From: Paraburkholderia acidipaludis NBRC 101816
GTDB taxonomy: Bacteria; Pseudomonadota; Gammaproteobacteria; Burkholderiales; Burkholderiaceae
DNA: 64,000 nt
Assembly: GCF_000684975.1 (NCBI RefSeq)
Contig: NZ_BAXZ01000017.1
Coordinates: 124,001 to 188,000 of the forward strand
Direction: 5' to 3'
The translations under genes were made by a program, and so were the position numbers. Below the pieces are notes generated by a model. That model was not told where the DNA came from. It was given only the letters and a program-made list of their open reading frames with translations, and searched no databases. Positions 6,768 through 15,490 of the stretch are shown one piece after another (position 1 is the stretch's first letter; each line of letters opens with the position of its first letter).

Positions 6768-8645
6768 TTACAAACCGAGCTGGCGTTTCATATCAGCCCG
6801 AGTCTGATTCAGCGCCATCAATTCCGCCAGTTCTTCGGGCGTGTGCCGCGACTGCCGCGAAAGCACGTCGAGCCGGTCGCAACAGGCGTCATAGCGCATC
6901 TTCAGGATCGCCGCCGTCAATTCCTCGCCCACCAGCCGCTCCTGCTCGCGCCGCTCTTCGGCCACCGTGGCGTCTTCGGGATTTTTCATCAATAAATCCC
7001 GAACGTTTTCATCATAGTCCAGAATTTCCCGAAAAATCTCCTCGAAGGTGGGGGCGTTCGCACCGTTGCGCAAGAGATCCGAAAGGAGCTGAAATGCCGC
7101 TGCATCGCCCAGTCCGCGGGCGTGCGTGGTCACTTCCTCGAAAAGTTCGCCGTGGCGCGTGAGCCCGATCAGGGCCCGCTCGGCCTCCTCGTCCAGTTGC
7201 GCGACGATGCGCGGATGCATTACGAGGTTGCGCAGCGCCTTGCGCTCGATCCCGGTCACGAGATGCCGGTCCTTGCGCGCCGGTGCCGCCCGGGCGGCCC
7301 GGGCGATCCGCGCGTCGACCTCGCACAGCGCCGCCACTTCCTCGAACGGCACGTCCAGCCGGTCCGCAAACATGTGCATGATCTGCGCGCGCAACGCGTT
7401 CGCCGGCAGCGCCTGCAGGAGCGGCTTGGCGTCGAACAGCGCCCGCGCGCGGCCCTCCGGCTGATCCAGTTCCTTGCCCGTCAGCACCTCGTTCAGCATG
7501 AACTGCGACAGCGGCATGGCCCGCTCGACCTGCTCGCGGAACGCCTCGGTGCCGAATTCGCGGACATAGCTGTCCGGATCGTGCTCCGGCGGCAGGAACA
7601 GGAACCGGATCGTGCGGTTGTCGGCTGCATGAGGCAGGCAGGCATCGAGCGCGCGCCGCGCGGCACGGCGGCCGGCCGAGTCGCCGTCGAAGCTGAAGAT
7701 CACCGTATCGGTCTGACGCAGCAGCTTTTGCACGTGAATCGGCGTGCAGGCGGTGCCGAGCGTCGCGACGGCGTTCTGGAAGCCGAGCTGCGCCAGCGCG
7801 ACCACGTCCATGTACCCTTCGACCACCAGCACGTACTGGTGCTCGCGAATCGCAAGACGCGCCTCGAAGAGGCCGTACAGTTCGCTGCCCTTGTTGAATA
7901 ACGGCGTTTCCGGCGAATTCAGATACTTGGGCTCGCCGCCGTCGAGCACCCGCCCGCCGAAGCCGATCACGGCACCCTTGACGTTGCGGATCGGGAACAT
8001 GACCCGGTCGCGAAAGCGGTCGTAGCGGCGGGCCTGCCCTTGGGCATCCTGCTTTTCGCTGACGATCACGAGCCCGGTTTCGACCAGCGCATCGTCACGA
8101 TAATTGGCGAATGCCGACTCCAGGTTCTGCCAACCATCGGGCGCATAGCCAAGGCCGAAGCGCGCTGCGATCTCGCCCGTAAGGCCGCGTTTTTTCAGGT
8201 ACTGGATCGCATCAGGCGCGCTGCGCAGTTGCCTGCGGTAGTAGTCACACGCCGTCTGCATGATGTCGGACAAGGCGGTGGCGACCGCCTTCGAAGGACC
8301 GCTCGGGTAGCCGCCCGCGCCGGCACCGCCCCCGCCACCACGCATCGGCGACGGTTCCTGCGGCACCGTGAGTCCGACCGATTGCGCGAGCTCGTTGACG
8401 GCCTCGGGAAACGTGAGGCCCGCGTGCTCCATCAGGAAACCGATGGCGGTGCCGTGAGCGCCGCAGCCGAAGCAGTGATAGAACTGCTTCGTTGGACTAA
8501 CGGTAAACGACGGGCTCTTTTCGTTGTGGAACGGGCACAGGCCCATGAAGTTCGCGCCGCCCTTCTTGAGCTGCACGTAGCGCCCCACCACGTCGACGAT
8601 ATCGACGCGGTTCAGCAGATCCTGCAGGAACGAATGCGGAATCAT
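6768..8645 (-). CDS. dnaG: DNA primase DnaG
   Basis: This 625-residue primase makes RNA primers for replication. The N-terminal zinc ribbon has CPFHNEKSPSFTV followed by HCFGCG. The catalytic core is near residues 120-250, and the TOPRIM domain shows VVEGYMDVVAL and then FDGDSAGRRAARRAL with its metal-binding acidic residues. The C-terminal DnaB-binding domain is alpha-helical and ends LMALNQTRADMKRQLGL. It belongs to the macromolecular-synthesis group with rpsU and rpoD. A glycine-rich loop, RGGGGGAGAGGYPSG, lies between zinc and core domains near residue 105. Length is normal for the family. Confidence 0.97.
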   Translation of the reverse strand: MIPHSFLQDLLNRVDIVDVVGRYVQLKKGGANFMGLCPFHNEKSPSFTVSPTKQFYHCFGCGAHGTAIGFLMEHAGLTFPEAVNELAQSVGLTVPQEPSPMRGGGGGAGAGGYPSGPSKAVATALSDIMQTACDYYRRQLRSAPDAIQYLKKRGLTGEIAARFGLGYAPDGWQNLESAFANYRDDALVETGLVIVSEKQDAQGQARRYDRFRDRVMFPIRNVKGAVIGFGGRVLDGGEPKYLNSPETPLFNKGSELYGLFEARLAIREHQYVLVVEGYMDVVALAQLGFQNAVATLGTACTPIHVQKLLRQTDTVIFSFDGDSAGRRAARRALDACLPHAADNRTIRFLFLPPEHDPDSYVREFGTEAFREQVERAMPLSQFMLNEVLTGKELDQPEGRARALFDAKPLLQALPANALRAQIMHMFADRLDVPFEEVAALCEVDARIARAARAAPARKDRHLVTGIERKALRNLVMHPRIVAQLDEEAERALIGLTRHGELFEEVTTHARGLGDAAAFQLLSDLLRNGANAPTFEEIFREILDYDENVRDLLMKNPEDATVAEERREQERLVGEELTAAILKMRYDACCDRLDVLSRQSRHTPEELAELMALNQTRADMKRQLGL

Positions 8646-8747
8646 CGGGACGAATGCGCTCCGGCTGGCTGGGTGATGCGGATGGTGCGGACGATGCGGG
8701 CTCGCGTCCCGGTAGTCCAGATCGCGCCGCCCGCGAGGCGCCTCACC

Positions 8748-9194
8748 TTACTTCGAGAGCGCGGCCTTGACCAGCGCGGACACGGCCGTCATGTCGGCAC
8801 GGCCGGCGAGTTTGCCCTTGAGCACGCCCATCACCTTGCCCATGTCCTGCGGGCCGGCGGCGCCCGTCTGCGCGACCGCCGCCTGCACTTCAGCGGCGAC
8901 TTCCGCTTCGGAGAGCTGCGCGGGCATGTAATCGGCGAGCACCTTCAGCTCGGCGGCCTCTTTCTCCACGAGATCCGTGCGGCCCGCGGCCTCGAACTGG
9001 CTGATCGAGTCCTTGCGCTGCTTGATCATCTTGTCGATCACGGCCGTGATGCCCGCGTCGTCGAGCGTCACCCGGTCGTCGACCTCACGCTGCTTGATCG
9101 CGGCGAGCAGCAGACGAATCGTGGCGAGGCGCTCGGTTTCGCGCGCGCGCATCGCGGCTTTCATGTCGTCGTTGATCCGGTCCTTGAGGCTCAT
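8748..9194 (-). CDS. GatB/YqeY domain protein
   Basis: This 148-residue protein begins MSLKDRINDDMKAAMRARE and fits the YqeY family throughout, with the conserved LADYMPAQLSEAE and DMGKVMGVLKGKLAGRADM blocks. YqeY resembles the C-terminal tRNA-binding domain of the GatB subunit of amidotransferase, but its role as a free protein is not established. The ATG at 9194 is preferred over a GTG at 9197 because AGG is then 6 bases away. It stands between rpsU and dnaG, its usual place in betaproteobacteria. Confidence 0.9.
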   Translation of the reverse strand: MSLKDRINDDMKAAMRARETERLATIRLLLAAIKQREVDDRVTLDDAGITAVIDKMIKQRKDSISQFEAAGRTDLVEKEAAELKVLADYMPAQLSEAEVAAEVQAAVAQTGAAGPQDMGKVMGVLKGKLAGRADMTAVSALVKAALSK

Positions 9195-9289
9195 CACTCA
9201 CCTGAAATACGTTGGGGTTACGAATATCCGGGCGTACCGAGGCGCTGACACCCCATGCATCGCTGGCCGCACACACATCATATCAATGC

Positions 9290-9321
9290 AAAAACCCGCC
9301 TGGAAACGCTTCCAGGCGGGT
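9290..9321 (-). terminator. rho-independent terminator after rpsU
   Basis: ACCCGCCTGGAA (9294-9305) pairs perfectly with TTCCAGGCGGGT (9310-9321) across a 4-base loop. Read on the minus strand the 12-bp stem runs into TTTTT (9294-9290). It would stop most rpsU transcription before yqeY-dnaG and set the ratio of S21 to the downstream genes. Confidence 0.88.
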
Positions 9322-9423
9322 CGGCGCAAATTCTCGATGGTCGCGACCACACCAGAGGGGCAGCAACGGCCGCTTCAGCCGACATTCACGGCCGACTGCG
9401 GCCAGACCACGGCAATGCCGGAA

Positions 9424-9636
9424 TCAGTACAGCTTCTTCGGCAGCATCTGGCTGCGCAGGCGCTTGAAGTGGCGCTTCACAGCCGCAGCCTTCTTGCGTT
9501 TACGCTCAGCCGTCGGCTTTTCGTAAAACTCGCGCGCGCGAAGTTCGGTCAGCAGACCGTTCTTCTCGATCGTGCGTTTGAAGCGGCGCATGGCAACTTC
9601 AAAGGGTTCATTTTCTTTTACACGGATGGTCGTCAT
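9424..9636 (-). CDS. rpsU: 30S ribosomal protein S21
   Basis: This 70-residue basic protein begins MTTIRVKENEPFEVAMRRFK and ends KRLRSQMLPKKLY, the full S21 sequence. S21 joins the small ribosomal subunit near the anti-Shine-Dalgarno end of 16S rRNA and aids initiation. The ATG at 9636 is the family start, although the frame stays open upstream to 9861. It heads the macromolecular-synthesis genes, with a promoter upstream and a strong terminator downstream. Confidence 0.97.
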   Translation of the reverse strand: MTTIRVKENEPFEVAMRRFKRTIEKNGLLTELRAREFYEKPTAERKRKKAAAVKRHFKRLRSQMLPKKLY

Positions 9637-9669
9637 TTTCCAATAACGGATCGGGAGTAAAGGGAATTG

Positions 9670-9678
9670 AGTATAGCA
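9670..9678 (-). promoter_or_regulatory. extended -10 promoter of rpsU
   Basis: The minus strand reads TGC-TATACT about 35 bases before the rpsU start. The position 17 bases upstream does not match a -35 box. Confidence 0.55.
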
Positions 9679-9745
9679 GGTACAAAGCGCGACATCGCCC
9701 GGCCGATTGGCGGAAATACCCGGGGCAGCGCGGTCTGCGAACCGC

Positions 9746-9865
9746 TCATTCGACACCCGGCCCGACCAGCAACAGAGGCAACCGCGTGATCTCGACGGCG
9801 CGCTGCGCCACGCTGCCCGGCAACCAGCGCGCGACGCCCCGGCGCCCATGAAGTGTTCCATCCCG
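9746..9865 (-). pseudogene. C-terminal remnant of a universal stress protein
   Basis: On the minus strand from about 9850 the frame reads HGRRGVARWLPGSVAQRAVE, then ITRLPLLLVGPGVE and stop (9746-9748). This matches the end of UspA-domain proteins, where GTHGRRG and GSV precede a final PLLLV strand. Just upstream the homology is lost and no start is present, so only the last third of one domain remains. The rest of 9637-9974 shows only the rpsU promoter; 9866-9974 holds nothing recognisable. Confidence 0.6.
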
Positions 9866-9974
9866 ATTCGGGAAGCTGGCCAACAATGACCGGCATCAAA
9901 CCCGCAAGACGCGGCAGGCGATCCCGACCGGAAATGTTGATCGCATTGCCGGATCGCGTCGACCAGGGCGAACG

Positions 9975-11210
9975 TCAGGCTTTTTCCACGGTCGCCGAAT
10001 ATTGCGCGGCGGCCTCACCCGCCGCCACGCCCGAAGCCCACGCCCACTGGAAGTTATAGCCGCCCAGCCAGCCGGTCACGTCCACCGCCTCGCCGATAAA
10101 GTAGAGGCCCGGCATCCGCTGGCTCATCATCGTGGCCGACGAAAGTTCACGCGTGTCGACCCCACCGCGCGTCACCTCGGCCTTCTTGTAGCCCTCGGTG
10201 CCCGTGGGTGTCAGCGTCCATTGTGCGAGGCCTTCGCCTATGCGGCGCAGCGTCTTGTCGGGCAGGTCGGCGAGACGTGCGTCGGCCGCGACCTGATGCC
10301 CTTCGAGCCAGACATGCGCGAGCCGCGCCGGGACCCATTCGGCCAGCAGAGTGCCGATCTGGCGTTTGGACACGCCCTTGGCTTCGACGAGCGCGGCGGC
10401 CGGATCACGCTCGGGCAGCAGGTTCACGCGAATGGGCTGCCCCGGCTGCCAGAAGCTCGATATCTGCAGCACGCCGGGGCCGGACAGGCCGCGATGCGTG
10501 AACAGCAGGTCCTCGTCGAATGCTCCGCCCGCCTTGCGCTCCCCGGTCGCGATATGAACGTCGAGCGACACGCCCGAAAGCGCCGCATACGGCGCCCACT
10601 CGTCGTGAGCGAAGGTAAGCGGCACGAGCGCCGGGCGCGTGTCGATGAGTTTGTGGCCGAACTGCTTCGCGATGCGGTACGCAAAATCGGTTGCACCGAT
10701 CTTTGGAATCGAGAGCCCGCCCGTCGCGATCACCAGCGCGTGGGCGCGAATCGTGCCCTGTGGCGTGCCGAGGGTGAAACCTGCGCCGTCCGAGTGGCTC
10801 ACCGCCTCCACGGGCAGCGGACGGCGCCAGGCCACGCCGCCGGCGTCGCATTCAGCGCGCAGCACGTCGATGATCGCCTCGCTCGACTGGTCGCAAAACA
10901 ACTGTCCCTTGTGCTTTTCGTGCCAGGTCACGCGATGCTGGCGCAGCAGCGCGAGAAAATCGCGCGGCGTGTATCGCGCGAGCGCCGAGCGGCAAAAATG
11001 CGGGTTCGCCGAAAGATAATTGCCCGGACCGGCGTGCAGATTCGTGAAGTTGCAGCGGCCGCCGCCCGAAATGCGGATTTTTTCCGCGAGGCGCGGCGCA
11101 TGATCGATCAGCGCCACACGGCGCCCCTGCTGGCCGGCCACCGCCGCACACATCATCCCGGCCGCCCCGGCGCCGATCACGGCGATGTCGAAAGATTCCA
11201 TGGCGCGCAT
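9975..11210 (-). CDS. HI0933/YhiN-family FAD flavoprotein (NAD(P)/FAD-dependent oxidoreductase)
   Basis: This 411-residue protein has an FAD Rossmann motif, VIGAGAAGMMCAA, at the N-terminus. It also has the family signature ISGGGRCNFTN near residue 45 and a second FAD segment, GLYFIGEAVDVTGWLGGYN, near the C-terminus. The substrate of HI0933-like proteins is mostly unknown; some have been called aminoacetone oxidases. The start at 11210 (MRAMESFDIAV) has AGG about 6 bases upstream; the shorter MESFDIAV start at 11201 has none. It reads divergently from tsaD and stands alone. Confidence 0.85.
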   Translation of the reverse strand: MRAMESFDIAVIGAGAAGMMCAAVAGQQGRRVALIDHAPRLAEKIRISGGGRCNFTNLHAGPGNYLSANPHFCRSALARYTPRDFLALLRQHRVTWHEKHKGQLFCDQSSEAIIDVLRAECDAGGVAWRRPLPVEAVSHSDGAGFTLGTPQGTIRAHALVIATGGLSIPKIGATDFAYRIAKQFGHKLIDTRPALVPLTFAHDEWAPYAALSGVSLDVHIATGERKAGGAFDEDLLFTHRGLSGPGVLQISSFWQPGQPIRVNLLPERDPAAALVEAKGVSKRQIGTLLAEWVPARLAHVWLEGHQVAADARLADLPDKTLRRIGEGLAQWTLTPTGTEGYKKAEVTRGGVDTRELSSATMMSQRMPGLYFIGEAVDVTGWLGGYNFQWAWASGVAAGEAAAQYSATVEKA

Positions 11211-11294
11211 TCTACCTGCCCCATCGTCGCGCATCCGGGCACGGCAGCCCGGAATCGCCGACGCCCGGCCCCGCCGGCCGTGTTTCATGCGTAC

Positions 11295-11303
11295 TGCTAT
11301 ACT
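11295..11303 (+). promoter_or_regulatory. extended -10 promoter of tsaD
   Basis: TGC-TATACT lies about 80 bases before the tsaD ATG, with no convincing -35. It has the same layout as the rpsU and rpoD promoters. Confidence 0.5.
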
Positions 11304-11383
11304 TTCGTGCTTCCCGCTCACTTCGTACCGGCAAGGATTTGCGGCCGGATCCGGCATCCGCAAACCCCAGCGCCCGTCTCACC

Positions 11384-12409
11384 ATGCTCGTTCTCGGCAT
11401 AGAAAGCTCCTGCGACGAAACCGGCCTTGCGCTCTACGACACCGAGCGCGGCCTGCTCGCCCACGCCCTGCATTCGCAGATCGCCATGCATCGCGAGTAC
11501 GGCGGCGTCGTGCCGGAGCTCGCCTCGCGCGACCACATCCGCCGCGCGTTGCCGCTGCTCGAAGAAGTGCTGGAGCAAAGCGGCGCGGCGCGCGGCGACA
11601 TCGACGCAATCGCCTATACGCAGGGCCCCGGCCTCGCGGGCGCGCTGCTGGTGGGCGCGAGCATCGCCAATGCGCTCGCCATGGCCTGGAATCGTCCGAC
11701 GGTCGGCATCCACCATCTCGAAGGGCATCTGCTCTCGCCGCTTCTCGTCAGCGCGCCGCCGCCGTTTCCGTTCGTGGCGCTGCTCGTCTCGGGCGGCCAC
11801 ACGCAGCTCATGCGCGTGACCGACGTGGGCGTGTACGAAACCTTGGGCGAGACGCTCGACGATGCCGCCGGCGAGGCCTTCGACAAGACTGCCAAGCTGC
11901 TGGGTCTCGGTTATCCGGGAGGTCCTGAAGTCTCGCGGCTCGCCGAGTTCGGCACTCCCGGAGCGATCGTGCTGCCGCGACCGATGCTGCATTCCGGCGA
12001 TCTCGACTTCAGCTTCAGCGGACTGAAAACGGCCGTGCTGACGCACGTGAAGAAGCTGGGCCCGAACCTCTGCGAGCAAGGCAAAGCCGATATCGCGCGC
12101 GGTTTCGTCGATGCGGCCGTGGAAGTGCTCACGGCCAAGTCGATCGCCGCGCTCAAACGTACGAAATTGAAGCGCCTTGTGGTGGCGGGCGGTGTGGGCG
12201 CGAACAAGCAGTTGCGCGAAACGCTTTCGGCGGCCGCGCAAAAGCGCGGCTTCGAGGTCCACTACCCCGACCTTTCGCTATGCACCGACAACGGCGCGAT
12301 GATCGCGCTCGCCGGCGCGATGCGCCTTGCGCGGTGGCCCGAGCAGGCCACGCGGGATTACGCTTTCACGGTCAAACCGCGCTGGGATCTGACTTCGCCC
12401 GGACGGTAA
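11384..12409 (+). CDS. tsaD: tRNA threonylcarbamoyladenosine synthase subunit TsaD
   Basis: This 341-residue ASKHA-fold enzyme transfers threonylcarbamoyl to A37 of ANN-decoding tRNAs, working with TsaB, TsaC and TsaE. It begins MLVLGIESSCDETGLALYD. The metal-binding histidines lie in VGIHHLEGHLLSPL near residue 110, the nucleotide loop is LVSGGHTQL, and SLCTDNGAMIALAGA near the C-terminus completes the site. The ATG at 11384 gives the family start; the open frame from 11339 adds a non-conserved leader. A bidirectional terminator follows. Confidence 0.96.
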   Translation: MLVLGIESSCDETGLALYDTERGLLAHALHSQIAMHREYGGVVPELASRDHIRRALPLLEEVLEQSGAARGDIDAIAYTQGPGLAGALLVGASIANALAMAWNRPTVGIHHLEGHLLSPLLVSAPPPFPFVALLVSGGHTQLMRVTDVGVYETLGETLDDAAGEAFDKTAKLLGLGYPGGPEVSRLAEFGTPGAIVLPRPMLHSGDLDFSFSGLKTAVLTHVKKLGPNLCEQGKADIARGFVDAAVEVLTAKSIAALKRTKLKRLVVAGGVGANKQLRETLSAAAQKRGFEVHYPDLSLCTDNGAMIALAGAMRLARWPEQATRDYAFTVKPRWDLTSPGR

Positions 12410-12439
12410 AACGCCGTTTCTGCCGCTGCAACGGCAACA

Positions 12440-12467
12440 AAAAGCCGCCTCGGAAGGCGGCTTTTTT
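12440..12467. terminator. bidirectional terminator between tsaD and folE2
   Basis: AAAAGCCGCCT (12440-12450) pairs with AGGCGGCTTTT (12455-12465) across loop CGGA and runs into six T. The mirrored A-run serves the convergent folE2 gene. Confidence 0.88.
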
Positions 12468-12491
12468 CGTTCTGCGTAAGGTCTCCGGAGA

Positions 12492-13301
12492 TCACCCGAG
12501 CGTACGCTTGTCATGCTCGATCACAGCATACGCACTGTGATTGTGGATCGACTCGAAGTTCTCGGCTTCCAGCACGTAAGCGGCAACGCGTGCGTCGGCA
12601 TTCAGGCGCACGGCCACGTCGCGCACGAGATCCTCGACGAACTTCGGATTCTCATACGCGCGCTCGGTCACGAACTTCTCGTCCGGACGCTTGAGCAGGC
12701 CCCACAGCTCGCACGACGCCTCTTCCTCGGCAATCCGGATGAGATCCTCCACCGGCAGATCACCCGCCAGCTCGGCGTCGATCGTGACGTGCGAGCGCTG
12801 GTTGTGCGCGCCGTACTGCGAAATCTTCTTCGAGCACGGACAAAGGCTCGTCACCGGCACGAGCACCTTCAGGAAGAGGCGCGTCTGGCCGTCACGCGTC
12901 TCGCCCGTCAGCGTCACCTCGTAGTCGAGCAGGCTCTCCACGCCCGACACCGGCGCCACCTTCTTCACGAAGTACGGGAACGACACCTCGATGCGGCCCG
13001 CCTGCGATTCGAGCTTTTCGAGCATGGCGGCCAGCATCGTGCCGAACGTCGCGGACGTCAGCGGCGCCTTGTGCTCCTCGAGCAGCGCAACGAAGCGCGA
13101 CATGTGCGTGCCCTTCTGGTCGGACGGCAGATGAACGTCGAGGTTCCACGTGCCGACCGTCGGCTGCACGTCGCCGTTGCCGGTCACGACAGTCAGCGGA
13201 TGGCGCACGGCCTTCACGCCCACGCGCTGGATCGGAATCTGGCGGGTATCGACGGAGCTTTGCACGTCCGGCATCACAAAAGCCGGGTTCATCTGGTTCA
13301 T
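12492..13301 (-). CDS. folE2: GTP cyclohydrolase FolE2 (type IB)
   Basis: This 269-residue protein catalyses the first step of folate synthesis, GTP to dihydroneopterin triphosphate. It can use metals other than zinc, unlike FolE. It begins MNQMNPAFVMPDVQSSVDTR; conserved blocks are KGTHMSRFVALLEEH, VPVTSLCPCSKKISQYGAHN with the catalytic cysteine, and SVDTRQIPIQRVGVKAVRHP. The ATG at 13301 has AAGGA upstream; the open frame to 13412 is not conserved. FolE2 is often Zur-controlled, but no AT-rich Zur-like palindrome is seen in 13302-13497. Confidence 0.94.
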   Translation of the reverse strand: MNQMNPAFVMPDVQSSVDTRQIPIQRVGVKAVRHPLTVVTGNGDVQPTVGTWNLDVHLPSDQKGTHMSRFVALLEEHKAPLTSATFGTMLAAMLEKLESQAGRIEVSFPYFVKKVAPVSGVESLLDYEVTLTGETRDGQTRLFLKVLVPVTSLCPCSKKISQYGAHNQRSHVTIDAELAGDLPVEDLIRIAEEEASCELWGLLKRPDEKFVTERAYENPKFVEDLVRDVAVRLNADARVAAYVLEAENFESIHNHSAYAVIEHDKRTLG

Positions 13302-13342
13302 GTTCTTGTCCTTGATGCCGCGCGCTGCGCGGCGCGCAATGG

Positions 13343-13368
13343 CAAGCGCCGGCATGAGCCGGCGCTTG
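13343..13368. other. perfect 11-bp hairpin upstream of folE2
   Basis: CAAGCGCCGGC (13343-13353) and GCCGGCGCTTG (13358-13368) flank ATGA. It lies in the 196-base folE2-dxs gap, about 40 bases before the folE2 start. There is no U-tract on either side, so it could be a leader structure of folE2 or the end of the dxs-side spacer. A smaller stem (CCCGGT/ACCGGG) lies at 13443-13458. Confidence 0.4.
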
Positions 13369-13497
13369 CAGGCGGGTTCGGGGCTCGTCGAGCCGCCCGC
13401 CCGCGGGTTCAAACGGAAGATGGGCTAACGCAGGCGCCAACACCCGGTACGAACCGGGCAGGCGCGCCGCGAGGCGCTGATTCCGGCCTCGCCCAAC

Positions 13498-15405
13498 TCA
13501 GGCGACGCGCATCACCGACTTGCCGGACGCGTTCGCCGCGCGGTCGAGGAAGCGCTCGCGAATCGACTTCGCGATCCCTGCCGCGTCGAGCCCCACGCCG
13601 GCCAGCAACTTGGCCGGGTCGCCGTGATCGATGAAGCGATCAGGAAGGCCCAATTGTAGTACGGGCTTGATAACCCCACTTTCAAGCAGGGCTTCCACGC
13701 AGGCCGAACCCGCGCCGCCCATGATGCAGCCTTCCTCGACCGTCACGAGATAGTCGTGCGTCTCGGCGAGCTGGCGCACGAGTTCCGCGTCGAGCGGCTT
13801 CACGAAGCGCATGTTCGCCACGGTGGCGTCGAGTTCCTCGGCTGCCTTCAGCGACGGTGCAACCATCGTGCCGAACGCGAGGATCGCAATGCGCTGGCCT
13901 GCCGGTGCGCTGCTTTCGCGGCGAACCTCGCCCTTGCCCACCGGCAGCGCCGCCATCTGCTTGACGGTGGCGACGCCCGTGCCCGCGCCGCGCGGATAAC
14001 GCACTGCCGTCGGGCAGTCCTGCTGGAGCGCCGTGTAGAGCATCTGGCGGCACTCGTTCTCGTCCGAGGCGGCCATGACCATCATGTTCGGAATGCAGCG
14101 CATGAACGCGAGGTCGTAGGCACCCGCGTGCGTTGCACCGTCAGCGCCCACGAGGCCCGCGCGGTCGATCGCGAACACGACCGGCAGGTTCTGCAGCGCG
14201 ACGTCGTGGATCAGTTGGTCATACGCGCGCTGCAGAAAGGTCGAGTAGATCGCGACAACGGGCTTGAGGCCTTCGGTCGCGATACCGCCCGCGAACGTCA
14301 CCGCGTGCTGTTCGGCAATACCCACGTCGTAATAGCGGTCCGGGAAGCGCTTCTCGAACTCGACCATGCCCGAGCCTTCGCGCATGGCCGGCGTGATGCC
14401 GATCACGCGCGAATCGAGTTCGGCGGCATCGCACAGCCACTCGCCGAAGACCTGCGTATAGGTCTTCTTGCTCGGCGCCGTGGACGGCTTGATGCCTTCG
14501 GCCGGATTGAACTTGCCGGGGCCGTGGTAGAGCACGGGGTCCGCTTCGGCGAGCTTGTAGCCCTGGCCTTTCTTCGTCACGACGTGCAGGAATTGCGGAC
14601 CGCGCAGTTCCTTGATGTTCTGCAGCGTGGGAATCAGCGAATCGAGATCGTGACCGTCGATCGGGCCGATATAGTTGAAGCCGAACTCTTCGAACAACGT
14701 GGCCGGCACGATCATGCCCTTGGCGTGCTCCTCGAGCTTGCGCGCGAGGTCGAGCACGGGCGGCGCATGACGCAGTACGCGCTCCACGCCGGCACGCGCC
14801 GCTGCGTAGAAGCGGCCCGACATGAGGCGCGCGAGATGGCGATTCAGCGCGCCCACCGGCGGCGAAATCGACATGTCGTTGTCGTTGAGGATCACGAGCA
14901 GCGGCACGTCGTCTTCCACGCCGCCGTTGTTCAGCGCCTCGAAAGCCATGCCGGCCGTCATCGCGCCGTCGCCGATCACGGCGATGCCCATGGCGTCGTC
15001 GCCCTTGAGCTTGCTCGCGATGGCCATGCCGAGCGCCGCCGAGATCGACGTGCTCGAGTGCGCGGTGCCGAACGTGTCGTACGGCGACTCGTCGCGTTTG
15101 GGGAAGCCCGAGATGCCGCCGAGCTGGCGCAGCGTGTGCATCTGGTCGCGGCGGCCGGTCAGGATCTTGTGCGGATAGGTCTGATGGCCGACGTCCCAGA
15201 CGATGCGATCGCGCGGCGTGTCGAACACGTAGTGCAGCGCGATCGTCAGTTCGACCGTACCGAGGTTGGACGACAAATGGCCGCCCGTCTGCGAGACGCT
15301 GTCGAGAACGAAGGCACGCAGTTCGTCGGCAAGCGGTTGCAACTGGCGGCGATCAAGGCGGCGCAAATCCGCCGGGTCGTCAATGGTTTTCAGCAAGTCG
15401 TACAT
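13498..15405 (-). CDS. dxs: 1-deoxy-D-xylulose-5-phosphate synthase
   Basis: This 635-residue thiamine-diphosphate enzyme condenses pyruvate and glyceraldehyde 3-phosphate, the entry step of the MEP isoprenoid pathway. It begins MYDLLKTIDDPADLRRLDRR. The thiamine-diphosphate motif is GDGAMTAGMAFEALNN. The transketolase-like half shows IAEQHAVTFAGGIA and the C-terminal domain starts after RYPRGAG. The ATG at 15405 is the family start. It is third in the operon xseB-ispA-dxs, so precursor synthesis and farnesyl diphosphate synthase are made together. Confidence 0.97.
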   Translation of the reverse strand: MYDLLKTIDDPADLRRLDRRQLQPLADELRAFVLDSVSQTGGHLSSNLGTVELTIALHYVFDTPRDRIVWDVGHQTYPHKILTGRRDQMHTLRQLGGISGFPKRDESPYDTFGTAHSSTSISAALGMAIASKLKGDDAMGIAVIGDGAMTAGMAFEALNNGGVEDDVPLLVILNDNDMSISPPVGALNRHLARLMSGRFYAAARAGVERVLRHAPPVLDLARKLEEHAKGMIVPATLFEEFGFNYIGPIDGHDLDSLIPTLQNIKELRGPQFLHVVTKKGQGYKLAEADPVLYHGPGKFNPAEGIKPSTAPSKKTYTQVFGEWLCDAAELDSRVIGITPAMREGSGMVEFEKRFPDRYYDVGIAEQHAVTFAGGIATEGLKPVVAIYSTFLQRAYDQLIHDVALQNLPVVFAIDRAGLVGADGATHAGAYDLAFMRCIPNMMVMAASDENECRQMLYTALQQDCPTAVRYPRGAGTGVATVKQMAALPVGKGEVRRESSAPAGQRIAILAFGTMVAPSLKAAEELDATVANMRFVKPLDAELVRQLAETHDYLVTVEEGCIMGGAGSACVEALLESGVIKPVLQLGLPDRFIDHGDPAKLLAGVGLDAAGIAKSIRERFLDRAANASGKSVMRVA

Positions 15406-15490
15406 CGTCGTTCCAGTCCAGGAAATCGGGCGCTCCCGCACTTCTGGCACACATTACGTCCCCTTTCATGTGCGCGGGCGGGTGGCGCGG

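Noticed and set aside
9637..9861. N-terminal extension of S21 in the open frame to 9861
   Set aside because: S21 is 70 residues in relatives. The extension covers the rpsU promoter and the Usp remnant.
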